From CAYQTL01 sp964420405 (GTDB taxonomy: Bacteria > Acidobacteriota > Thermoanaerobaculia > Thermoanaerobaculales > Sulfomarinibacteraceae), in assembly GCA_964420405.1 (NCBI GenBank), contig CAYQTL010000009.1:1-64000 (forward strand): a DNA stretch of 64,000 bases, given 5' to 3'. Both the position numbers and the translations under genes were made by a program. A model generated the notes under the pieces. It saw nothing but the letters and a program-made list of their open reading frames with translations. It had not been told where the DNA came from and did not search any database. This document shows, piece after piece, positions 37,374 through 44,446 of this stretch (within the stretch, counting starts at the first letter, position 1; the number at the start of each line of letters is the position of its first letter).

Positions 37374-38222
37374 ATGGGCGGTGCGAGGACGTGGCTCACG
37401 CTCTCGGTGATGATCGCCGCGGCGGTCGCCGGCGCAGCCGGCGACGACGCATGGGAACGACGGGTCGACCTCGAGACGCCGGTTCCCGTGCGGCTGCCGG
37501 AGCTGCCGGCGGGCAACCCCTTCGCGGTGGCGGTGAAGACGCCGCCCCAGCTCCAGTCCAGCAGCCTGCTGGAGAAGTTCGACACCACCGTGTCGGTGCC
37601 GGTGGCGGTGTATATCGACCGCCAGGGCGAGTGCAAGCGCGCGGTCCCGCTCGACGACCCGCTGCCGGAGATCGGCCGCCAGACCGCGACCGAGCTGACC
37701 GGCGAGAAGGCGAGCCCGGCCAGGTCGCTGGGCAGCGAGGTGCCGGTGTGGCGGACGGTGCGGGTCCGGATGGAGGGCCGGATCAAGGAGGGCTCGCTTT
37801 CGGGAATGGCGATCGCTCCCGTCCAGGAGGGTCCCCCGCCGGTCGCCGATGCCGTCGAGACACCCGACCCGACGGCGATGGACCTCCAGCTGCCCGACAC
37901 CCCCGACGATCTCGTCGACCAGCAACCCGACATCGTGCGCTGGAACGCCAAGGCCAAGCTCGACGAGATCCGCGCCAGGGTGCGACTGCTGGCCGAGGTC
38001 GACGATGCCGGCCGCGCCACCAGGGTGGTCTTCCTCGCGGGACCGAGCGGACTGCAGCCGTGGCTGCTGCGCTCGATGCGCGGCTGGCGGTTCATCCCTG
38101 CCACCGACACCTCAGGCGAGGCGGTGACCGCCTGGGCGCTCATGGACTTCGCGGTCACCGCCGACACCGGCAGCTGGCGCAGCCAGTCGATCGGCGTCGA
38201 CCCGGAGCTGGCCTACCCCTGA
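37374..38222 (+). CDS. Periplasmic protein with TonB C-terminal-like domain
   Basis: 282 residues. The signal peptide ends near AGAAG at about residue 23. The C-terminal part (about 195-265: VRLLAEVDDAGRATRVVFLA, then RGWRFIPATDTSGEAV) has the strand-helix-strand pattern of TonB-C/energy-transducer domains. There is no proline-rich spacer and no membrane anchor beyond the signal, so it is not a classical TonB. It follows the PEGA kinase by 33 nt with GGGGAGGA before the ATG and may be part of that signalling unit. It faces the exbD end of the TonB operon. Its function is unknown. Confidence 0.6.
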   Translation: MGGARTWLTLSVMIAAAVAGAAGDDAWERRVDLETPVPVRLPELPAGNPFAVAVKTPPQLQSSSLLEKFDTTVSVPVAVYIDRQGECKRAVPLDDPLPEIGRQTATELTGEKASPARSLGSEVPVWRTVRVRMEGRIKEGSLSGMAIAPVQEGPPPVADAVETPDPTAMDLQLPDTPDDLVDQQPDIVRWNAKAKLDEIRARVRLLAEVDDAGRATRVVFLAGPSGLQPWLLRSMRGWRFIPATDTSGEAVTAWALMDFAVTADTGSWRSQSIGVDPELAYP

Positions 38223-38408
38223 ACCGCCGCCAGCGGCGTCAACGGGTTCGCGGCCGATTCCGCTTCAGGAGCGCGTTCAGCCCCCCGATCCCGGTGCCGG
38301 TGGAGCCCGCTTCGCACTCCGGCCAGACGATCCCGGGCACAGCGGTCCGGCGCGGACGGTGACGCGGGCTCCGACCGCATGCCGTCGCGGAGGATCCGTC
38401 GCCGTCGC

Positions 38409-38456
38409 CGGGATCGGAATCGGGATCGGAGCTGGACCGGGACCGGGATCGGACCC
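38409..38456 (+). repeat. Family-A hexamer tract, irregular
   Basis: GGATCGGAATCGGGATCGG, then GACCGGGACCGGGATCGG. It ends 9 nt from the stop of the minus-strand exbD. It shares CGGAATCGGGATCGG and AGCTGGAC with the tract at 61011. Confidence 0.65.
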
Positions 38457-38465
38457 GGCGGGAAC

Positions 38466-38891
38466 CTACCGCTCCTCGGCGGGCCGTTCGGCCGACATCT
38501 GGACCCCGGCGGCGCCGACCGAGCGGGCGACGTCGAGGATCCGCACCACCACGCCGTAGTCGGCCACCCGGTCGCCCTTGACGATGATCTGGCGGTCGGG
38601 CGCGCGCTCGACGAGCTCCCGGATCCGCTCCTCGAGGGCGGCGTCGGGCACCACCTCGCCGCCGATGAACACGGTGCCGTCCGCCGAGACCGTGACCTCC
38701 GGCGGGGCCTCGTCGCGGCCGACGCCCACCTCCTCGGCGGTCTTGGCCTCCGGCAGCTCGAGCTTGAGCCGCTCGTCGGTGACGAACTGGGTGGTGACGG
38801 CGTAGAAGATCAGCAGCAGGAAGATCACGTCGATCAGCGGCGAGATCTGGATCTCGGGCTTGCGGCGGCTGCGGTACGGGACGAGCTGCAT
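38466..38891 (-). CDS. exbD: ExbD/TolR biopolymer transport protein
   Basis: 141 residues, one membrane helix (ISPLIDVIFLLLIFYAV) that holds the functional Asp of the proton path, and a periplasmic domain ending in IIVKGDRVADYGVVVRILDVARS. Together with ExbB it converts proton flow into motion of TonB. The start ATG overlaps the exbB stop by 1 nt (TGATG). Third gene of the tonB-exbB-exbD operon. Confidence 0.92.
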   Translation of the reverse strand: MQLVPYRSRRKPEIQISPLIDVIFLLLIFYAVTTQFVTDERLKLELPEAKTAEEVGVGRDEAPPEVTVSADGTVFIGGEVVPDAALEERIRELVERAPDRQIIVKGDRVADYGVVVRILDVARSVGAAGVQMSAERPAEER

Positions 38892-39556
38892 CAGACGGCC
38901 TCGTCGTCCGCGACCCCCGGCTCGGGATCGCCCGCGCGGACGGATCGAGGGCGGCGCACCAGGTGCAGGAAGTCGAGGAGCTGGGCCTCGATGTCGGCCA
39001 GGATCGACACCGCCCGGGCCTCCAGGAACGAGTGCACGAACAGCACCGGGATCGCGATGATGAGGCCGGTGGCTGTGGTGATCAGGGCCTCGGCGATGCC
39101 GGACGACAGCTTCTCGGTGATCGAGCCGCCGGCCGAGGCCACCACCGAGAAGATCTTGATCATGCCGAGGACGGTGCCGAGCAGACCGAGGAGAGGCGCG
39201 CCGGCGGTGATGGTCGCAAGCGCCGGCAGGCCCCGCTGCAGGCCGAGCAGCTGGTGGCGGCCGGTGTCCTCGAGGATCTCCTTGAGCTCGTCGTAGGGCG
39301 CGTGGCGGTGCTCGACCATCGCCGACACCAGGTCGGCGAACGGCCCGGGATGGCGGCGGCAGTACTCCACCGCCCGCTCGTACTGGCGGGCGACGAGCAT
39401 CTGCGACAGGGTCGTCACGTCGGTCGTCCTGAGGTACCGGGACCTGCGCAGGATCCACAGCCTTTCGAGCACGATGGCGAGGGCGACGAATGACAGCAGT
39501 CCGAGCGGGATCATGACGAGCCCGCCCGACTGCAGGATCTGCCACACCTGGTTCAT
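38891..39556 (-). CDS. exbB: ExbB/TolQ/MotA proton-channel protein
   Basis: 221 residues with three membrane segments (about 10-32, 115-140, 155-178). GLPALATITAGAPLLGLLGTVLGMI and IAEALITTATGLIIAIPVLF (each longer stretch split here) form the conserved MotA/TolQ/ExbB channel core with the key Thr/Ser residues. It builds the pentameric stator around ExbD. It lies 10 nt after the tonB stop, with GGAG near the start. Confidence 0.93.
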   Translation of the reverse strand: MNQVWQILQSGGLVMIPLGLLSFVALAIVLERLWILRRSRYLRTTDVTTLSQMLVARQYERAVEYCRRHPGPFADLVSAMVEHRHAPYDELKEILEDTGRHQLLGLQRGLPALATITAGAPLLGLLGTVLGMIKIFSVVASAGGSITEKLSSGIAEALITTATGLIIAIPVLFVHSFLEARAVSILADIEAQLLDFLHLVRRPRSVRAGDPEPGVADDEAV

Positions 39557-39566
39557 GGAGACGCTC

Positions 39567-40508
39567 CTAGCGACGGTCCGGAGGCCGCATATTGTAGTAG
39601 AACGTGATCGTCACACCCTCCTCCTCGACGCCGGTGAGGTCGTCGGGCAGCGGGGCGAACGGCGACGAGCGGGCGATGGCGTTGAACGCCGCGTTGTCCA
39701 TCGGAGGCTTGCCCGACTCGTCGAGCACCTGCAGCCCGACGACGGTGCCGTCGCGCTGGATGGAGAACCGGATCCGCACCACTCCCTGGACGCCGAGCCG
39801 GGCGAGCTCCGGGATCATCCAGTTGCGGCGGATCTTGGCCAGCATCAGCCGGGCGTAGGGCCCCCAGTCGTACCACTGGGTGTCGAACGACAGGGCGCTG
39901 GTGTCGACCTGGCCGCCGTCCCGGTCGGGCGCCTCCGGCAGGCCCCCGATGGAGGGCGGCAAGCGGAACGCTCCGGTTCGGGGCAGCTGGATCGCGGGCG
40001 GCTCGGGCTCGGGCTGGGGCCGGCGCTCCGGCTCGCCGGCGCCCTCGGGCTGCGGGCGTCGGGCCGGCTGCTCGCGAGGCTCGGCCTCGGGGCGGTCCCG
40101 CGGGGGCTCGGGGGGCGGCACGGGCCGCGGCTCGGGCGCCTGGCGCTGCTGCGGCGCGCCGCGCCCGAAGGTGTCGGCGCCCTCGGCCTGGACCAGCTGC
40201 GGCGTCGTGCCTCGCACCTGCGGCCGGTCGGCGGCCTCGCCCTCGCCGCCGTGTGCGCGACGGTCCAGATCCGACAGCGGAGCGTCCTCCCGGGAGGGCG
40301 TCTCCTCCCGCTCCTCGGCCAGGTCGACGAACTCGAACTGGAGCGGTCGCTGCTCCGACTCGGGCGGCGTCATCGCGAACAGTGGCCGTGCCTCGCTCGA
40401 GCGCGACCACAACCGGTGCGCGCCGGGCAGCACGAGGAGCACGATCACCACGTGCAGCAGCAGCGACACCAGCAGCGCCCAGTGGAAGATGCTCCGTTGT
40501 CTGCGCAC
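39567..40508 (-). CDS. tonB: TonB family energy transducer
   Basis: 313 residues. One N-terminal membrane helix (WALLVSLLLHVVIVLLVL, with the His of the TonB SXXXH-type anchor) and a long Pro/Glu/Arg-rich periplasmic spacer (PRPVPPPEPPRDRPEAEPRE onward). A TonB-C domain follows (about 215-305: WYDWGPYARLMLAKIRRNW, VVRIRFSIQRDGTV). It spans the periplasm to outer-membrane receptors. The chosen start is GTG at 40508; the adjacent GAGGA is too close to be ideal, so the start is uncertain by a few codons. A TACCCT at 40562-40567 could be the -10. No TonB-dependent receptor is in the window. Confidence 0.85.
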   Translation of the reverse strand: MRRQRSIFHWALLVSLLLHVVIVLLVLPGAHRLWSRSSEARPLFAMTPPESEQRPLQFEFVDLAEEREETPSREDAPLSDLDRRAHGGEGEAADRPQVRGTTPQLVQAEGADTFGRGAPQQRQAPEPRPVPPPEPPRDRPEAEPREQPARRPQPEGAGEPERRPQPEPEPPAIQLPRTGAFRLPPSIGGLPEAPDRDGGQVDTSALSFDTQWYDWGPYARLMLAKIRRNWMIPELARLGVQGVVRIRFSIQRDGTVVGLQVLDESGKPPMDNAAFNAIARSSPFAPLPDDLTGVEEEGVTITFYYNMRPPDRR

Positions 40509-40799
40509 TCCTCGTCCCGTCGGCCCTCCGCAGGGCGGTGAAGCAAGACCGCTGCCACCGCAGGGTACACGGCTCGTAACAGCACGTGCCACCGCGCCGC
40601 ATTCCGTCCGCGAGAACGCACCCGCTGCCGCGGTGGCACCGTCCACGCCAAGCTGGCCCGCCCGCAGCGCGGCGGCCCGTCCGCCCGAGACGGAGGGGCG
40701 GCGGCGCGGTGGCCCAGGAATGCTCCCGGCCCGGTCCGGGGTTCGCACCGAACGGAACCGTGCGAGTTGCCCGACGCCAGAACCATGCAGGAGGAACCC

Positions 40800-41405
40800 A
40801 TGAGACGGACCACGCTCGCTGCCGCCCTGTTGCTCGTGATCGTCGCCGGCGCCGCCGGCACCGCCGGCGCCGACGACGCGTCTCCGGCGGTCTACACCAT
40901 CGATCGCAGCCACTCCGACGTGACCTTCAAGATCCGCCACCTGATGAGCAAGACCGGCGGCGAGTTCAACGAGTTCGACGGCAGCTTCACGATCGACTGG
41001 GTGGCCCCCGAGAGGTCGAAGGTCGAGTTCCAGATCGACGCCGCGAGCATCGACACCGCCAACGCCGACCGCGACAAGCACCTCCGTTCGGAGGACTTCT
41101 TCCACGTCGAGAAGTTCCCGACGATCACCTTCACGAGCGACTCGATCGAGAAGAAGAGCGACGAGCTCTACCACGTCCACGGCACCCTCACCATGCGCGG
41201 CGTGGCGCGGAAGATCACCCTGCCGGTCACCTATCTCGGCGAGCTGCAGGACCCGTGGGGCAACACCAAGGCCGGGTTCTCCACCGCGATCACCCTCGAC
41301 CGCAAGGACTACGACATCGTCTGGAACAAGGCCCTCGACGCCGGCGGCGTGATCCTCGGGGACGACGTGGAGGTCGAGATCGACCTCCAGACGGCGAAGA
41401 AGTAG
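40800..41405 (+). CDS. YceI family periplasmic protein
   Basis: 201 residues. A signal peptide ends near AGADD. The rest is the YceI lipocalin-like barrel: YTIDRSHSDVTFKIRHLMSK, SFTIDWVAPERSKVEFQIDA, and a closing DDVEVEIDLQTAKK. Characterised members bind polyisoprenoids or fatty amides. AGGAGG lies 5 nt before the ATG. Probably monocistronic; about 180 nt separate it from the flavoprotein gene. Confidence 0.9.
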   Translation: MRRTTLAAALLLVIVAGAAGTAGADDASPAVYTIDRSHSDVTFKIRHLMSKTGGEFNEFDGSFTIDWVAPERSKVEFQIDAASIDTANADRDKHLRSEDFFHVEKFPTITFTSDSIEKKSDELYHVHGTLTMRGVARKITLPVTYLGELQDPWGNTKAGFSTAITLDRKDYDIVWNKALDAGGVILGDDVEVEIDLQTAKK

Positions 41406-41552
41406 CGCGGAGCGACGCGCCCGCGTCCGGGCCCCGTGCGTCCGGCCCGGTCCACGCGGGCGGGTGGCCAGCGGCCGGCGTCCTGCTCTCGGGTGTGGCG
41501 GGATTCCCCGCATCCGGTCGCGCGCCGCGGATCGCACCGGTCGGGAGCGGAG

Positions 41553-41573
41553 GCACGGACGCGGACACGGACG
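41553..41573 (+). repeat. Short GGACGC tract
   Basis: GCACGGACGCGGACACGGACG, a family-B core, lies 12 nt before the start of the flavoprotein gene. Confidence 0.4.
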
Positions 41574-41585
41574 CCGGGGGTGACC

Positions 41586-42941
41586 ATGAGCTCCTACGAC
41601 CTCGACCTGTTCGTCATCGGTGCCGGATCAGGGGGCGTGCGTGCGGCGCGCACGGCGGCGGCGACCGGCGCGCGGGTCGCCGTCGCCGAGGAGCGGCACC
41701 TCGGCGGCACCTGCGTCAACGTGGGCTGCGTGCCGAAGAAGCTGCTGGTGTACGCCTCGAGCTTCCACGACCTGCTCGAGGACGCCGCCGGCTACGGCTG
41801 GACCGTGGGCGAGCGCGGTTTCGACTGGAAGCGACTTCTCGCCAACAAGAACCGGGAGATCGAGCGGCTCAACGGCGTCTACCGGCGGATGCTGGAAGGG
41901 GCCGGGGTCCGGATCGTGGAGGGGCGGGCGCGGCTGGTGGATCCCCACACGGTGGTGGTGGGAGAGCGCAGGTTCACCGCCGGGCACGTGCTCGTCGCGA
42001 CCGGCGGGCGACCCCACGTTCCGGCGCTGCCCGGCGCCGACCTCGCCGTCACCTCCGACGACGCCTTCTTCCTCGACGAGCTTCCACGCCGGGTGGCGAT
42101 CGTCGGCGGCGGCTACATCGCGGTGGAGTTCGCCGGGATCCTCCACCGGCTCGGCGTCGACGTCACCCTGCTGTACCGCGGCCCGCTGTTCCTGCGCGGC
42201 TTCGACGACGACGTCCGCGGCACGCTCGCCGACGAGATGCGCCGCGACGGCGTCGAGCTCCGCTTCCGGGCACGCCCGACGGCCATCGAGTCGTGCCCCG
42301 AAGGGGGATACGCGGTGCTGCTGGACGACGGCGGCGAGGTCGGCGCGGACCTGGTGCTCTGCGCGGTGGGCCGGCTGCCCAACACCGCCGGCATCGGGCT
42401 CGACGAGATCGGGGTGGAGCTCGACGCCCGCGGCGCGGTGGTGGTCGACGATCACTCCCGATCGACGGTGCCGTCGGTGTGGGCCGTCGGCGACTGCACC
42501 GACCGTCGCGCCCTGACGCCGGTCGCCCTCGCCGAGGCGACGGCGTTCGTCCGCACCGTCTTCGAGGGCCGGCCGACCGCGATGGACTACAGCTTCATCC
42601 CGTCGGCGGTGTTCAGCCAGCCGCCCGTCGCCACCGTCGGGCTGACCGAGTCGGAGGCCAGCGACCGCTGCCGCGAGGTGCGGGTCTTCCGGTCCACGTT
42701 CCGGCCCATGCAGCACGCCCTGTCGGGCCGCGACACGACGACCATGATGAAGCTCGTGGTGGATGCCGACACCGACGTCGTGATGGGCCTGCACATGGTC
42801 GGCCCCGACGCGGCCGAGATCGTGCAGGGGTTCGCCGTGGCGCTGAAGGCCGGCGCCACCAAGGCGACGTTCGACGCGACCCTCGGGATCCACCCGACGG
42901 CGGCGGAGGAGTTCGTCACCATGCGAAGTCCGGTCGGGTGA
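41586..42941 (+). CDS. gor: Glutathione-disulfide reductase-like flavoprotein
   Basis: 451 residues, the normal GR length. FVIGAGSGGVRAAR binds FAD. GGTCVNVGCVPKK holds the redox-active Cys pair with the Lys that marks GR-like rather than lipoamide enzymes. VAIVGGGYIAVEFAGIL is the second nucleotide site; it is followed by TLLYRG, whose Arg hints at NADPH. GIHPTAAEEFVTM carries the active-site His-Glu pair. It reduces glutathione or another low-molecular-weight disulfide. The last six codons lie inside a perfect 28-bp hairpin. No glutathione synthesis genes are in the window, so the substrate is inferred. Confidence 0.85.
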   Translation: MSSYDLDLFVIGAGSGGVRAARTAAATGARVAVAEERHLGGTCVNVGCVPKKLLVYASSFHDLLEDAAGYGWTVGERGFDWKRLLANKNREIERLNGVYRRMLEGAGVRIVEGRARLVDPHTVVVGERRFTAGHVLVATGGRPHVPALPGADLAVTSDDAFFLDELPRRVAIVGGGYIAVEFAGILHRLGVDVTLLYRGPLFLRGFDDDVRGTLADEMRRDGVELRFRARPTAIESCPEGGYAVLLDDGGEVGADLVLCAVGRLPNTAGIGLDEIGVELDARGAVVVDDHSRSTVPSVWAVGDCTDRRALTPVALAEATAFVRTVFEGRPTAMDYSFIPSAVFSQPPVATVGLTESEASDRCREVRVFRSTFRPMQHALSGRDTTTMMKLVVDADTDVVMGLHMVGPDAAEIVQGFAVALKAGATKATFDATLGIHPTAAEEFVTMRSPVG

Positions 42942-42984
42942 CGAACCGGGCTGCGACCCGGTTCGTCACCCGACCGGACTTCGC
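42923..42984. terminator. Perfect 28-bp stem-loop between convergent genes
   Basis: Arms at 42923-42950 and 42957-42984 are exact reverse complements with a 6-nt loop (CTGCGA). The left arm includes the last six codons and stop of the gor-like gene. The right arm ends one base before the stop codon of the minus-strand mocA-like gene. There is no U-tract. A bidirectional terminator or transcript-end stabiliser is likely. Confidence 0.75.
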
Positions 42985-43581
42985 CTAGGGTTCACTCCCG
43001 TTCGGCATGCCACACAGGGTGAGGGCGCTGCCGAGGGCGTGGGCGGTGTTGCAGTTGGCGGTGACGCCGGGGTCGTCGACGTCGAGGATGCGGAGGTCGA
43101 CGGCGGCGAGGACCTCGCGGAGGGTGGGCCCGGGCAGCGTGCCGTCGGCGATGGCGACGACGGTGGGCTCGGCGAGCCACACCGGGTGGCCTTTCTTGCC
43201 GCGGTGGCGAGGCACGGCCGCGGGAGCACCGGAGGCGGCGAGCAGCCCGATGGTGTCGGCGGCGACCAGCGGGTGGTCGACCGGGTGGACCACGACACCG
43301 CGCCAGCGGGGGTTTACCAGCAGCCGCTCGAGCCCATGACGCAGCGACGCGAACATGTCGAGCCCGTCCTCGGGCAGGGTCACCACGGCGGCGTGGCGTG
43401 GCATCGGACCGTCCGTGCCCGACGGCAGCGTCACCACCACCTCGTCCGCGCCGCCGTCACGCAGCGTCGCGACGCAGCGTGCCATGAACGTGTCCCCGCC
43501 CGGCAGCCGCGCCCACGCCTTCGGCCCTCCCCACCGGCGGCCCACGCCTCCTGCCAGGACGAGACCCGCGAACCCTCGCAT
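42985..43581 (-). CDS. MocA/MobA-like nucleotidyltransferase
   Basis: 198 residues, NTP_transf_3 fold. LVLAGGVGRRWGGPKAWARL is the nucleotide-binding GGxGxRxGxPK signature; HPVDHPLV is the metal-binding D-x-P segment and RGKKGHPVWL another family block. MocA makes the molybdopterin cytosine dinucleotide used by xanthine-dehydrogenase-family enzymes, and such an enzyme is encoded next door on the other strand, so CTP:molybdopterin cytidylyltransferase is the best guess. The ATG has no Shine-Dalgarno but TACCCT 7 nt upstream. Confidence 0.78.
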   Translation of the reverse strand: MRGFAGLVLAGGVGRRWGGPKAWARLPGGDTFMARCVATLRDGGADEVVVTLPSGTDGPMPRHAAVVTLPEDGLDMFASLRHGLERLLVNPRWRGVVVHPVDHPLVAADTIGLLAASGAPAAVPRHRGKKGHPVWLAEPTVVAIADGTLPGPTLREVLAAVDLRILDVDDPGVTANCNTAHALGSALTLCGMPNGSEP

Positions 43582-43588
43582 CGGGTCC

Positions 43589-43594
43589 AGGGTA
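43589..43594 (-). promoter_or_regulatory. -10 hexamer TACCCT of leaderless mocA-like gene
   Basis: TACCCT ends 7 nt before the ATG at 43581. No ribosome-binding site is visible. Confidence 0.45.
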
Positions 43595-43834
43595 CCGGGT
43601 CTGAACCTGTAGAGGCGAGAAGGGAGCGCGCCACGATGGGCACGGTCCGGCGACTCATCCTCGAGGACCGCCGGATCGGCATGGGCCCCGACCCGGACGT
43701 TCGGCTGCGGGCTTCCCCGACCACCGGGCCGGGGAAGCCCGTCAGCTGCAACGGACAGCCACCTGCTACCATGAGTATGTGCAACCTGATCAGATACTTG
43801 GACTCGATCTCAGGGTCTCGGGAAGGAGCGTGCC

Positions 43835-44446
43835 ATGTGCCGACACCATGACGACGACCGCCGCGGCGTGACCCGCCGCGGCTTTCTGGGAACGGTGGGC
43901 GCCGGAGCGGTGGTGGCCGCCACCGGCGTCACCGCGCGGGAGACCGCCCTGCCCGACGCGGACCCCACCGGAATGCAGCGGGTCGTGCTCCAGATCAACG
44001 GCCACTCCCACCGGCTGCTGGTGGAGCCGCGCTGGTCCCTGCTGTACGTGCTGCGGGAGATGCTCGGGCTGACCGGCACCAAGGTCGGCTGCGAGCGCGG
44101 CGAGTGCGGCGCGTGCACGGTACTGATCGACGACCTGCCGCGCTACGCCTGCATGACGCTCGCGGTGGAGGCCGCCGGCCACCGGATCACCACCCTCGAA
44201 GGGCTGCTGGACGGCGAGCGGCTCGGCCGGGTGCAGCAGGCGTTCGTCGACGAGGACGCCTACCAGTGCGGCTACTGCACGCCAGGCCAGATCGTGGCCG
44301 CCGAAGGGCTGCTGCGGGCCACCCCACGGCCGACCGATGCCGAGATCCGGATCGGGATGTCGGGCAACCTGTGCCGCTGCGCCGCCTACACCCACATCGT
44401 GAAGGCGGTCCGCACGGCGGCCGGACCGAGCTCCGGAGGTGCGTGA
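43835..44446 (+). CDS. Tat-exported [2Fe-2S] subunit of aldehyde oxidoreductase (PaoA-like)
   Basis: 203 residues. A Tat signal (TRRGFLGTVGAGAVVAATG) precedes a plant-type [2Fe-2S] domain with CERGECGACTVLIDDLPRYAC and a helical [2Fe-2S] domain with CGYCTPGQ and GNLCRCAAY. Together these carry electrons from the molybdenum centre to FAD. Only this subunit has the Tat signal, so the assembled complex would be exported as in E. coli PaoABC. GGAAGGAG lies 7 nt before the ATG. The stop overlaps the next start by 1 nt (TGATG). Confidence 0.9.
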   Translation: MCRHHDDDRRGVTRRGFLGTVGAGAVVAATGVTARETALPDADPTGMQRVVLQINGHSHRLLVEPRWSLLYVLREMLGLTGTKVGCERGECGACTVLIDDLPRYACMTLAVEAAGHRITTLEGLLDGERLGRVQQAFVDEDAYQCGYCTPGQIVAAEGLLRATPRPTDAEIRIGMSGNLCRCAAYTHIVKAVRTAAGPSSGGA

